Assembly: GCA_023484675.1 (NCBI GenBank)
Contig: JAMDAP010000125.1
Coordinates: forward strand, 1-19,819
Reading direction: 5' to 3'
DNA length: 19,819 nt
Source of the DNA: Bacillota bacterium
GTDB taxonomy: Bacteria > Bacillota_E > Symbiobacteriia > JAMDAP01
The position numbers were made by a program, and so were the translations under genes. The notes below the pieces were generated by a model, which saw only the letters and a program-made list of their open reading frames with translations, was not told the DNA's origin and did no database searches. How positions within the stretch are numbered: the first letter of the stretch is position 1; each line of letters opens with the position of its first letter. Positions 5,451 through 14,323 of this stretch are shown here, piece after piece.

Positions 5451-7555
5451 AGGAACTAATAAAAAAGTGGGTCCGGCCGGAGGGCTCCCTGGCCCGGCGC
5501 CTGGGCGACGAGGAGCAGCTCCGCCGCCAAGTGGCGGCTCTTTTTGGGCTGCTCACCAACCTCTACGGGGCGGACAAGCTGGTGCTCAAAGCGGGCAAGC
5601 TGGAGGCCCTGGCCGGAATGCGCGACGACGGGCTTCTGCTTCAGGTGCAGGCCTTGCAGCGCCTGGTTCAGGAGGATCCCACGCTGGAAGGCCCCAAAAG
5701 CCTGGGTGAGATCCCCGAGATCTTGGAGCAGGTGGAGGACGAGATCGCCGACCTGATGGCCCGCCGTTCGGTCGAGGACAAGATCGAGAAGAAGATCCAG
5801 GACCGCATGCAGAAGCGGCATGAAGAATACGTGCGTGAGATCAAGATGCAGGTGATGCGGGAGGACGCCGGGCCGGAAAACCCCCAGACCCTCAAGCGTT
5901 ACGCCCTGTTGGAGAAGCTGGAGCAGAAGAAGCTGGCCCGCTCTGCCATCGATGTCCTGCGTCCGTCGTCGTTCAGTGAAGTGGTGGGCCAGGAGAAGGC
6001 GGTCAAGTCCCTGCTCTCCAAACTCGCCTCTCCCTTCCCCCAGCACATCCTGCTATACGGCCCCCCCGGCGTCGGTAAGACCACGGTGGCCCGGCTGGCC
6101 CTGCAGGAAGCCAAGGACGCGCCTCACGCCCCCTTTGCCAACGACGCAGCCTTCGTGGAGGTGGACGGTACCACCCTGCGCTGGGACCCACGGGAGGTTA
6201 CGAATCCCCTGCTGGGTTCGGTACACGACCCCATCTACCAGGGCGCCCGCCGCGACCTGGCCGAGGGAGGCGTCCCGGAGCCCAAGCTGGGCCTGGTGAC
6301 CGACGCTCACGGCGGCATCCTCTTCATTGATGAGATCGGCGAGCTGGACCCCATGCTCCAGAACAAGCTGCTGAAGGTTCTAGAGGACAAGCGGGTCATC
6401 TTTGACTCCTCCTACTACGACCCGCTTGATCCACAGGTGCCCAAGTACATCAAGAAGCTGTTTGAAGAGGGGGCGCCGGCGGATTTCGTTTTGATCGGGG
6501 CCACAACCCGGGATCCCTCTGAGATCAACCCAGCCCTGCGGTCACGCTGCGCCGAGGTCTACTTTGATCCGTTGACGCCCGAGGACATCGCCTCCATCGT
6601 CCGGGCGGCGGCGCAAAAGCTGAGTGCCCGAATCGACGAGGCCGCGGTACAGCTCGTTTCCGAATATACCATTGAGGGCCGCAAGGCCGTGGGAATTCTC
6701 GCCGACGCCTTCGGAAACGCCCTGCAGCGGATGGGGGCGGGGCAGGTTCGCCCGCCCGCCTTGGGCGAAGCAGGCCCCGAGGGCGGGCCAGCGCCCCTGG
6801 CGGACGTCACCCTGGACGACGTGCGGGAAGTCATTCACGCCAGCCGCCTGACCACCGCCGTGCTCACCCGCGCCGGCGAGGTGCCGGAGGTGGGACAGGT
6901 CTTTGGCCTGGGCGTGCAGGGGTTCCTCGGTTCGGTGCTGGAAATTGAGGCCATCGCCTTCCCCTGTGGAGAAAAGGGGAAGGGCTCTCTGCGCTTCAAC
7001 GACACCGCAGGAAGCATGGCCAAGGACTCAGTCTTCAACGCCGCCTCGGTTATCCGGCGGCTGATTGGCGCGGACCTGTCCAACTATGACGTCCACGTCA
7101 ACGTCGTGGGCGGCGGCAACATAGACGGGCCTTCCGCCGGGGTGGCCATCCTGGCCTCCGTCCTGTCGGCCATCACAGGCTGCCCTGTCCGCCAGGATGT
7201 AGCTGTCACCGGCGAGGTTTCGATTCAGGGTCGGGTCAAGCCCGTTGGGGGCGTCTTCGAGAAAATCTTTGGCGCCAAGCAGGCGGGGATGGCCCAGGTA
7301 ATCCTGCCGGCGGAAAACCTGAAGGAGCTTCCCTCCCACCTGCGCGGCATCGAGTTGTTGGGTGTGACCACCGTGGAGGAAGCCCTGGAGGAGTTGGTCG
7401 TGGGCGGCGTGGCGGCCCTCCGCAGTTGGCGGCCTGTGGCCACCGAGTCCGCCGAACCCACCGAGTCCGGCGAGCCCGCTGAGCCCGGCGAATCGGCTGA
7501 ATCCGCCCTGGCGCAGGACGAAGCCCGGTTCCTGGGCGCAGGTGCCGCGGACTGA
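5447..7555 (+). CDS. lonC: ATP-dependent protease LonC
   Basis: 702 residues. A coiled-coil-rich N-terminal region (about 80-165) replaces the usual Lon LAN domain. The AAA+ module has Walker A GPPGVGKT (205-212), Walker B ILFIDE (291-296) and a sensor/arginine-finger region RDPSEINPALRSRC (about 355-368). The Lon-type protease domain has the catalytic Ser563 in DGPSAG and Lys606 in VFEK. The absence of a LAN domain and the insert between Walker A and Walker B fit LonC. The protein degrades unfolded or regulatory substrates. Residues 667-687 form a Glu-Ser/Pro-x tail repeat with no family counterpart that I know. ATG 5447 overlaps the rplI stop. Confidence 0.93.
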   Translation: MKELIKKWVRPEGSLARRLGDEEQLRRQVAALFGLLTNLYGADKLVLKAGKLEALAGMRDDGLLLQVQALQRLVQEDPTLEGPKSLGEIPEILEQVEDEIADLMARRSVEDKIEKKIQDRMQKRHEEYVREIKMQVMREDAGPENPQTLKRYALLEKLEQKKLARSAIDVLRPSSFSEVVGQEKAVKSLLSKLASPFPQHILLYGPPGVGKTTVARLALQEAKDAPHAPFANDAAFVEVDGTTLRWDPREVTNPLLGSVHDPIYQGARRDLAEGGVPEPKLGLVTDAHGGILFIDEIGELDPMLQNKLLKVLEDKRVIFDSSYYDPLDPQVPKYIKKLFEEGAPADFVLIGATTRDPSEINPALRSRCAEVYFDPLTPEDIASIVRAAAQKLSARIDEAAVQLVSEYTIEGRKAVGILADAFGNALQRMGAGQVRPPALGEAGPEGGPAPLADVTLDDVREVIHASRLTTAVLTRAGEVPEVGQVFGLGVQGFLGSVLEIEAIAFPCGEKGKGSLRFNDTAGSMAKDSVFNAASVIRRLIGADLSNYDVHVNVVGGGNIDGPSAGVAILASVLSAITGCPVRQDVAVTGEVSIQGRVKPVGGVFEKIFGAKQAGMAQVILPAENLKELPSHLRGIELLGVTTVEEALEELVVGGVAALRSWRPVATESAEPTESGEPAEPGESAESALAQDEARFLGAGAAD
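7445..7507 (+). repeat. 9-bp in-frame tandem repeat in the lonC 3' end
   Basis: Seven consecutive 9-base units encode ESA, EPT, ESG, EPA, EPG, ESA and ESA (LonC residues 667-687). The unit is roughly GAG-YCC-GSC. The repeat adds a short acidic, probably disordered tail after the protease domain. It is seen directly; expansion by slippage is inference. Confidence 0.85.
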
Positions 7556-7581
7556 GTAATGAGGGCCGGGGGGGGATCCCC

Positions 7582-8922
7582 ATGGGCATCATGCTGGACA
7601 AGGTTCCGCCGCAGAGTCTGGAAGCCGAGCAGTCCGTGCTCGGCTCCATGCTCTTGGACAAGGACGCCATCATCCGCGCCCAGGAGGTTCTTCGGCCTGA
7701 CGATTTTTACCGGGACGCCCACCGCCTCATCTATCAGACCATCTGCGACCTCTTCAACAAGGGCGAGGCCGTGGACCTGGTCACCCTGGCGGAGGAACTG
7801 AAGCGGCGGGGGGCTCTGGAGGAGCTGGGAGGCGCTGCCTACCTAACCACCTTGGCCAATGTGGTTCCCACCGCCGCCAACATTGAACACTACGCCCATA
7901 TTGTTGAAGAGAAGGCGACGCTGCGGGCTCTCATTAACGCCTCCTCGCACATCCTGGCCAAGGGGTACCAGCCGGAGCAGGAGCTGGATGCCATCTTGGA
8001 TGAGGCGGAGCGATCCATCTTTGACATCTCCCAACGCCGTATCGCCCGCGGTTACGAGATGCTCCGGGACGTGCTGGACAAGGCCCTGGACCACATCGAG
8101 TTCCTGTATGCCCACAAGGGCGAGGTCACGGGCGTTCCCACCGGGTTCAAGGACCTCGACGACCTGACCAGCGGCCTGCAGCCCTCCGACCTGTTTATCC
8201 TGGCCGCCCGTCCATCCATGGGCAAGACCCAGCTTGGCCTCAACTTTGTGCGATACGCCGCGGTGGAGAAAAAGATCCCGTCGGCGATCTTCTCCTTGGA
8301 AATGAGCAAGGAGCAGTTGGCCGTGCGCTTTTTGGCGGCGGAGGGCAACATTGACAGCCAGCGACTTCGCACCGGCCATTTGACCGAGGAGCACTGGCAG
8401 CGCCTGACCTCGGCCCTGGCGCGACTCAGTGAGGCGCCCATTCTCATCGACGACACTCCGGCCATCACCATCATGGAGTTGCGGGCTCGCGCCCGCCGGA
8501 TGAAGGCGGAGCACGGCCTGGGCCTGATCATGGTGGACTACCTCCAGCTCATGACCGCCTCTCGCAACAAGGAGAACCGGCAGCAGGAGATTTCCGAGAT
8601 CTCCCGCTCCCTGAAGGCCCTGGCGCGGGAATTGCACATACCGGTGCTGGCGCTGTCGCAGCTTTCGCGTTCGGTCGAGTCGCGTACCGACAAGCGCCCC
8701 ATGCTCTCCGACCTGCGCGAATCCGGCTCCATCGAGCAGGACGCCGACGTCGTCTCCTTCATTTACCGGGACGACTATTACAACCGGGAAAGTGAGAAAC
8801 CTAATATCACCGAGATCATCCTGGCCAAGCAGCGCAACGGGCCGGTGGGCGTGGTGGAACTGGTCTTCCTGAAGGAATTTGGCAAGTTCGTGTCGATCGA
8901 TAAGCACCATGGAGGCGCGTAA
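7582..8922 (+). CDS. dnaB: Replicative DNA helicase DnaB
   Basis: 446 residues, the normal length, with no intein. The N-terminal helical domain (about 5-105) begins 'VPPQSLEAEQSVLGSMLLD'. The RecA-like helicase domain follows with 'TGFKDLDDLTSGLQPSDLFILAARPSMGKT' (Walker A, 209-216), 'IFSLEMSKEQLAVRFLA', Walker B 'GLIMVDYLQLM', and 'LALSQLSRSVESRTDKRPMLSDLRESGSIEQDADVV'. It forms the hexamer that unwinds DNA at the replication fork. ATG 7582 lies after a run of eight G (7568-7575). ATG 7591 is also possible. It follows lonC by 26 bases and is probably the last gene of the mazG-like to dnaB run, since purA has its own promoter. Confidence 0.97.
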   Translation: MGIMLDKVPPQSLEAEQSVLGSMLLDKDAIIRAQEVLRPDDFYRDAHRLIYQTICDLFNKGEAVDLVTLAEELKRRGALEELGGAAYLTTLANVVPTAANIEHYAHIVEEKATLRALINASSHILAKGYQPEQELDAILDEAERSIFDISQRRIARGYEMLRDVLDKALDHIEFLYAHKGEVTGVPTGFKDLDDLTSGLQPSDLFILAARPSMGKTQLGLNFVRYAAVEKKIPSAIFSLEMSKEQLAVRFLAAEGNIDSQRLRTGHLTEEHWQRLTSALARLSEAPILIDDTPAITIMELRARARRMKAEHGLGLIMVDYLQLMTASRNKENRQQEISEISRSLKALARELHIPVLALSQLSRSVESRTDKRPMLSDLRESGSIEQDADVVSFIYRDDYYNRESEKPNITEIILAKQRNGPVGVVELVFLKEFGKFVSIDKHHGGA

Positions 8923-8937
8923 CGTTCGCCTTTTGCG

Positions 8938-8966
8938 TTGACAGGCCCGGAGTCCTCTGCTACGAT
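8938..8966 (+). promoter_or_regulatory. Consensus sigma-A promoter of purA
   Basis: TTGACA at 8938-8943, exactly 17 bases, then TACGAT at 8961-8966 preceded by TGC (extended -10). The predicted start of transcription is near 8973, about 109 bases before the purA start codon. This is one of the best promoters in the window. Confidence 0.88.
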
Positions 8967-8980
8967 AAATACGGTTCAGG

Positions 8981-9055
8981 GGCCGCCCATTCGCGGCCGA
9001 GCCATCACATCGGAAAAACGGTATGGCGGGGGTGCGTTGAGGTCAACACACCCCC
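8981..9055 (+). promoter_or_regulatory. purA leader with two hairpins
   Basis: GGCCGC (8981-8986) pairs with GCGGCC (8993-8998). Further on, GGGGGTG (9028-9034) pairs with CACCCCC (9049-9055), extended inward past one mismatch by TTGA/TCAA (9037-9040 and 9043-9046). The second hairpin ends 13 bases before the GGGAGGTG ribosome site at 9068-9075. No purine-riboswitch core or PurR box could be recognised. A role in attenuation of purA is possible but not shown. Confidence 0.5.
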
Positions 9056-9081
9056 TTGCTATCCCCCGGGAGGTGCATGCA

Positions 9082-10368
<1,287 letters not shown>

Positions 10369-10423
10369 GGCACCAGCGGCGTGAAGCAGGAGTGCGGCTG
10401 TACGCCGTCAAAGAACCCCGGTG

Positions 10424-11629
10424 ATGGACAACCCGGGGGTGATTCGCATCGGAGGCAACTCCGCCGGCCGAGCGAGCGGTCCAGCCGCCGGCGCGCCACC
10501 GCGCCCGCCACAGGCGCGCCTGATGGAGCTGGACGTGCTGCGGGCACTGGCGGCTTTGGGCGTTATCGTGATCCACGTCACGGCCTCAGCCCTGGCGGCG
10601 GGTCCAGAGGCGGGCCGCAGCTTCTGGCTGCTGGCGGGCCTCAACGAGGGTGCCCGCTTCTCCATCCCGGCCTTCGTCTTCATCAGTGGTGTGGCGCTCT
10701 TCTACAGTTATGCCGATCGGCCTGTTCAGGCCGGACCCTTTTGGCGCAAGCGCCTGGGTGCCGTGGCGTTGCCCTACCTGGTTTGGTCTCTGTTCTACGT
10801 GCTCTTCACCGCCTGGTTGGGGCATGTCCCCATGAGCAAGTTGCCACGCCTGGCGGGCCTTGCCATCCTGCAAGGTTCGGCCATGTACCAGCTCTACTTT
10901 GTCGTTCTGATTCTCCAGTTCTACCTGCTGTTTCCCTTCTTCCGCCCTCTGGGTAAGAGCCGCTGGCTGGCGCTCCTGGCTATTGGAGCCCTGGCCCTGC
11001 AGTTCTGGCTCATGGCCAAGGCGGCGCCCCTGTGGGGGTGGGGTCCGCAGCCGTCCTGGTTCCAGTCCGTGCTTCGTTGGCAGGACCGTCTCTTCCCCTG
11101 GTGGCTCGGCTACTTTGCCGCCGGTGCCTGGATGGGGGTTCGCCTGGCGCAGGTTCGCGCCTTTCTGCGCCGCTGGCGGCGGCCCTTGCTGGTAACGAGC
11201 GGCGCTCTGATAGCGGCCCTGGTCTGGGACTTCGCGGCCCGCCTGGCGGAACCCGGCGCCAACGTCGCCTGGGCCGCGTCCGGTTTCCGCCCCCTTGCCT
11301 ACGGCTATTCCCTTGCTGCAATCGCAGCGATGCTGGCGGCCGCCCCATGGCTCCTGGGAGCGGAAGGGACGGTGGAGGAAAGCACCCGTTTGCGCACCAG
11401 CCTGGTGAGACCCGTCACCTTGGATCTGGCGCGTCTGTCCTTCGGCATCTACCTGGTGCACCCGCTGGTTCTCACCGCCTGGACTTACTTGCTGATGAAG
11501 GTCAAGCTGCCCATCGGCCCGGCGCTTCTGTTTGTGGTAACCTTTTTGGTCGTCCTGGCGGGTTCATACGTCTTTACCCGCCTCGCTGAGCGGCTGCCCT
11601 TTTCCCACTGGATTATCGGCAAGGTTTGA
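10424..11629 (+). CDS. Acyltransferase-3 family membrane protein
   Basis: About 401 residues with roughly ten membrane helices. The first helix carries the family R-x10-H motif in 'LDVLRALAALGVIVIHV', followed by 'PAFVFISGVALFYSY' and, near the C-terminus, 'LARLSFGIYLVHPLVLTAW'. These features identify the acyltransferase-3 family (OafA/WecH/YiaH type), which moves acyl groups, often acetyl, onto surface glycans. The substrate is unknown. The start is uncertain. ATG 10424 (or GTG 10421) gives a Gly/Pro/Ala-rich extension of about 33 residues before the domain, while ATG 10523 starts right at the domain but lacks a clear ribosome site. It stands alone between purA and tRNA-Gly, with no clear terminator after it. 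Confidence 0.85.
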   Translation: MDNPGVIRIGGNSAGRASGPAAGAPPRPPQARLMELDVLRALAALGVIVIHVTASALAAGPEAGRSFWLLAGLNEGARFSIPAFVFISGVALFYSYADRPVQAGPFWRKRLGAVALPYLVWSLFYVLFTAWLGHVPMSKLPRLAGLAILQGSAMYQLYFVVLILQFYLLFPFFRPLGKSRWLALLAIGALALQFWLMAKAAPLWGWGPQPSWFQSVLRWQDRLFPWWLGYFAAGAWMGVRLAQVRAFLRRWRRPLLVTSGALIAALVWDFAARLAEPGANVAWAASGFRPLAYGYSLAAIAAMLAAAPWLLGAEGTVEESTRLRTSLVRPVTLDLARLSFGIYLVHPLVLTAWTYLLMKVKLPIGPALLFVVTFLVVLAGSYVFTRLAERLPFSHWIIGKV

Positions 11630-11676
11630 TTTCGCGCCCGGCGCCAGTCGCCGTAGAACGCGGCCTGACCGCCACC

Positions 11677-11705
11677 TTGCAAATCGTCAGACCATCCCTT
11701 ATAAT
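11677..11705 (+). promoter_or_regulatory. Promoter of tRNA-Gly
   Basis: TTGCAA at 11677-11682, 17 bases, and a perfect TATAAT at 11700-11705. The tRNA begins 17 bases after the -10, consistent with a short 5' leader removed by RNase P. Confidence 0.85.
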
Positions 11706-11722
11706 TAGCCATGCGCTGTTCC

Positions 11723-11796
11723 GCGGGTGTAGTTCAATGGCAGAACGAAAGCTTCCCAAGCTTTAGGCGAGGGTTCGATTCCCTTCACCCGCTCCA
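11723..11796 (+). tRNA. tRNA-Gly (anticodon CCC)
   Basis: Cloverleaf of 74 bases including CCA. The acceptor stem GCGGGTG (11723-11729) pairs with CACCCGC (11786-11792). The anticodon loop TTCCCAA sits between AAGC and GCTT and reads GGG codons. The T arm GGGTTCGATTCCC is canonical. The CCA is encoded (11794-11796). It has its own promoter and terminator, so it is a single-gene unit. Confidence 0.95.
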
Positions 11797-11808
11797 ATCT
11801 GTTCAGCC

Positions 11809-11838
11809 GGCCGCCCATCTGAGGCGGCCTTTGTTTTT
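11809..11838 (+). terminator. Rho-independent terminator of tRNA-Gly
   Basis: GGCCGCC (11809-11815) and GGCGGCC (11823-11829) form a perfect 7-bp stem with a seven-base loop, followed at once by TTTGTTTTT. Confidence 0.92.
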
Positions 11839-11925
11839 GCCCGAGCCTAGCCGACTTGCCATAAGCACCGACCACTGCCACTTTGCATAATCTGCAGTAG
11901 TGCAGAAGGGAGGTGCAATCCAACG

Positions 11926-12168
11926 ATGACATGGCCCATGGTTCCGTCCGGCGCGCCTTTCCACATGGGCGGGCAGCGGCCGATGATGCGTCTGATTCCC
12001 TACGTGGTCCAACCCGGGGACACACTGTTCGTCATTGCCCAGAAGTTTAAGACCACCACGGCGGCCATTACCGGCGCCAACTGCATCCAAGACCCGGACC
12101 TGATCAACGTCGGCCAGGTTCTGTACATCCCCTGCCCAGTGGCCGCGCCGCCCGGGGGTGCAATGTGA
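11926..12168 (+). CDS. Small single-LysM-domain protein
   Basis: 80 residues. One LysM domain fills residues 26-69 ('YVVQPGDTLFVIAQKFKTTT', 'NCIQDPDLINVGQVLYIP'). It is flanked by a Met/Pro-rich N-terminus and a short Pro/Gly tail. LysM domains bind N-acetylglucosamine polymers such as peptidoglycan. There is no signal peptide or membrane segment, so the protein may act inside the cell, for instance in a spore coat, or leave by another route; this is inference. The two Cys (53 and 70) flank the end of the domain. ATG 11926 lies 11 bases after AAGGGAGGTG, a slightly long spacing. The gene sits alone between two tRNA genes and ends in its own hairpin. Confidence 0.8.
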   Translation: MTWPMVPSGAPFHMGGQRPMMRLIPYVVQPGDTLFVIAQKFKTTTAAITGANCIQDPDLINVGQVLYIPCPVAAPPGGAM

Positions 12169-12222
12169 GGCTCGCCGCGGCAGCGGCAAGATCGTGACTG
12201 GGCACCTGTTTGCGGTGCAGGA

Positions 12223-12258
12223 GGGGAGCCTTTGGGCTCCCCTTGCTGTGCCATTTTT
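12223..12258 (+). terminator. Terminator after the LysM gene
   Basis: GGGGAGCC (12223-12230) and GGCTCCCC (12235-12242) form an 8-bp stem with a TTTG loop. GTGCCATTTTT follows. GGCAC at 12201-12205 can pair with GTGCC at 12248-12252, giving an outer stem that ends right at the T-run. Confidence 0.8.
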
Positions 12259-12261
12259 CCC

Positions 12262-12290
12262 TTGAATGACGCGTGTTCCTATGCTAACAT
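12262..12290 (+). promoter_or_regulatory. Promoter of tRNA-Thr
   Basis: TTGAAT at 12262-12267, a 17-base spacer, TAACAT at 12285-12290 with TGC just before it (extended -10). It lies four bases after the preceding terminator's T-run, and the tRNA starts 15 bases after the -10. Confidence 0.75.
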
Positions 12291-12305
12291 GGAGATTGTA
12301 TTTGC

Positions 12306-12380
12306 GCCGGCGTAGCTCAGAGGTAGAGCAGCTCACTCGTAATGAGCAGGTCGTGGGTTCGATTCCCACCGCCGGCTCCA
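12306..12380 (+). tRNA. tRNA-Thr (anticodon CGT)
   Basis: Cloverleaf of 75 bases with encoded CCA. The acceptor stem GCCGGCG (12306-12312) pairs with CGCCGGC (12370-12376). The anticodon loop CTCGTAA between GCTCA and TGAGC reads ACG. The T arm GTGGGTTCGATTCCCAC is canonical. The accessory segment with SIR2, transposase and recombinase remnants begins just downstream. Confidence 0.95.
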
Positions 12381-12478
12381 CTCTTTTCAAGGGTTCCTGC
12401 CCTTCACACCACCAGACGAAGCCGAAAAGTGTGCCGGCTGTGTGCCACTTTCCGACACGACAACTATGCCGAACAAGT

Positions 12479-12508
12479 CGCCGGGCCTTATTAGGCCCGG
12501 CGCTTTTT
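12479..12508 (+). terminator. Strong terminator downstream of tRNA-Thr
   Basis: CGCCGGGCC (12479-12487) and GGCCCGGCG (12494-12502) form a 9-bp stem with a TTATTA loop, followed by CTTTTT. The roughly 100 bases between the tRNA and this hairpin hold no gene. They contain a 6-bp inverted repeat AAAGTG/CACTTT (12426-12451) enclosing two copies of GTGTGCC. Confidence 0.9.
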
Positions 12509-12516
12509 AAGAGGCC

Positions 12517-12527
12517 TTAGGCGAGGG
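12517..12527 (+). repeat. 11-bp direct repeat of the tRNA-Gly 3' half
   Basis: TTAGGCGAGGG at 12517-12527 is identical to 11763-11773 in tRNA-Gly (anticodon stem end, variable loop and T stem). Partial similarity continues beyond it (ATTC then CTT). It lies between the tRNA-Thr terminator and the SIR2 gene. It may be a degenerate attachment-site remnant or chance. Confidence 0.4.
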
Positions 12528-12551
12528 CCAATTCTCTTGGGGGGAATGCGC

Positions 12552-14270
12552 ATGATCGATCGGCAGCACATCCTCGCTATAGCGCTACACGCGGGGCCGG
12601 GGAGGTACGCGTTACTCGCCGGATCAGGCGTCTCACGCGCAGCAGGTATTCTGACTGGTTGGGGGATTGTCGAAGACCTTATCAGGCGACTCGCTAGGTT
12701 GGAAGGGACTGAGTGTGGCGGCGACCCTGCTGAATGGTATCGCGAACACCACGGCGGCGCCCAACCGGAATACTCACAGTTACTTGAGGCTGTAGCTCCG
12801 ACCCCCGAGGAACGGCAGCAACTTCTCAGAAGCTATTTCGAACCCACAGATGAGGATCGCGTAGCTGGGAGGAAAGTCCCGACTCGGGCTCATTTGTCCG
12901 CCGCCGAGCTGGTGAGACTCGGCTACTTACGGGTCATCGTCACCACGAATTTCGACGGCCTGTTCGAGCAGGCGCTTGACGCGGTAGGGGCAAGTTACCG
13001 AGTCGTAAGCACACCGGGCGAAATCGCAGGCATGACACCACTCGTTCATCAGGGGAACTTCGTCGTAAAGGTTAACGGGGACTACAGAGATCCCGGGATA
13101 CGGAACACAGCAACTGAGCTAAGTGAATATGACGAGGCTACTAACGCTCTTCTAGACCGGATTTTTGATGACTTTGGCCTTGTCGTAGTCGGCTGGTCTG
13201 CAACGTGGGACACCGCTCTTTATGGGGCAATTATGCGGTCCAGGAGCAGGCGCTACACAACGTTCTGGGCCGCTCGGGGAGAAACCACTGAGGAGGCCCG
13301 TCGCCTGATCGCCCAAAGGGATGCAATCGAATTCCCCATCGAAAGTGCTGACGCTTTCCTTGCGGATGTTCAGGAGCAGGTATCGGCACTGAGAACCGTG
13401 GCTGAGCCCATGCCGCTGACCCGCGAGGTCGCGGTGGCTAGGTTGAAAAAGTACATCGTGGACGCTCACTCCCGGATCGACCTCCACGATCTGGTCTGGA
13501 GAGAGGTCGAGAGCTTCGTGCGGGCCAGTGCCGCTGAGACCCTGCCGACCGAGTCGCCGGGAGAGATTCACCAACGTTTGGACGCCTATGACAGGCTTCT
13601 AGCGGTTCTAGTTCCCCTTTTCGTCAATGGCTGTTACTGGGGAGATGAATCGCATCACCCCCTGTGGCGAAAGGCGCTGGAGCGGCTACTTAACTCATCT
13701 GCGGGCGGGTCGCCGGACATCGATCGTTATCCCGCACTTGTGTTGGCTTATGCTGGCGGACTCGCCGCTATTGCTGCACGGAAATACGGCACCTTCCAAG
13801 AACTATTGGTTCAGCCGCTACTGTACGGGCCGAACCGGAGGTACCCGTTGGTACTCCGCGCTTATCCCGCGATGATCCGCGCTTTGCGCCACGACCCTTT
13901 GAACACAGCGAGGACGAGAATTAGCGACCGTCTGTACCGTCTCTTCCGGCCCGAATTCCTAGAGTTCCTGCCCCAGGAGCAGGAATACACAGACGAGTTT
14001 GACCGCATGGAGTACCTTGCCGCCCTTACGGCCAACGACCAGGGGCGTCAGTTGGGCCTGACGACTCCGTACTTACTTTTGGGCAGGTTCAGCTGGCGGA
14101 ACCGGGAGGACGAGCCTGATCGTACCGTCATGGCAGTAGTCGGCAGAGAGTACGCCAGCCTTGGCGCCGAGTGGCCCCCTCTTCGTGCGGGGATGCTTGG
14201 AGGTCAGCGCGAACGGTTTGAGACTGCGAAGGCTTCCCTTGACCAAGAAATTGAACGACACTACCCGTAA
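12552..14270 (+). CDS. SIR2-like domain protein, candidate defence NADase, HGD motif altered
   Basis: 572 residues. The N-terminal half is a SIR2-like Rossmann domain: nucleotide loop LLAGSGVSRAAG (about 21-32), TTNFDGLFEQAL (131-142, conserved Asn133), VVKVNGDYRD (171-180), and VVVGWSATWDTAL (about 212-224). The C-terminal half (about 280-572) is helical and unrecognised. Defence SIR2 proteins (for example DSR2, ThsA and SIR2-APAZ) destroy NAD on phage infection. In that family the third motif normally reads HGD; here the His is Asn175 (codon AAC, 13074-13076). No Argonaute, HerA or TIR partner is in the window. ATG 12552 follows GGGGGGA with seven bases between. Codon use is visibly less GC-biased than in neighbouring genes, which suggests transfer. 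Confidence 0.8.
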   Translation: MIDRQHILAIALHAGPGRYALLAGSGVSRAAGILTGWGIVEDLIRRLARLEGTECGGDPAEWYREHHGGAQPEYSQLLEAVAPTPEERQQLLRSYFEPTDEDRVAGRKVPTRAHLSAAELVRLGYLRVIVTTNFDGLFEQALDAVGASYRVVSTPGEIAGMTPLVHQGNFVVKVNGDYRDPGIRNTATELSEYDEATNALLDRIFDDFGLVVVGWSATWDTALYGAIMRSRSRRYTTFWAARGETTEEARRLIAQRDAIEFPIESADAFLADVQEQVSALRTVAEPMPLTREVAVARLKKYIVDAHSRIDLHDLVWREVESFVRASAAETLPTESPGEIHQRLDAYDRLLAVLVPLFVNGCYWGDESHHPLWRKALERLLNSSAGGSPDIDRYPALVLAYAGGLAAIAARKYGTFQELLVQPLLYGPNRRYPLVLRAYPAMIRALRHDPLNTARTRISDRLYRLFRPEFLEFLPQEQEYTDEFDRMEYLAALTANDQGRQLGLTTPYLLLGRFSWRNREDEPDRTVMAVVGREYASLGAEWPPLRAGMLGGQRERFETAKASLDQEIERHYP

Positions 14271-14323
14271 GAGTCCGCCTGCGAGAAAACAGGGGTAATA
14301 CGAGGAACGGGGGGAAGGGACCC

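Noticed and set aside
7843..8910. 355-residue minus-strand frame opposite dnaB
   Set aside because: Shadow of the certain dnaB gene; sequence has no recognisable fold and no ribosome site.
11856..11891. Possible promoter for the LysM gene (TTGCCA ... CATAAT)
   Set aside because: Spacer is 24 bases, too long for a sigma-A promoter.
12552..14270. SPARSA or other Argonaute-associated SIR2 system
   Set aside because: No APAZ-like C-terminus that I can recognise and no Argonaute gene in the window.
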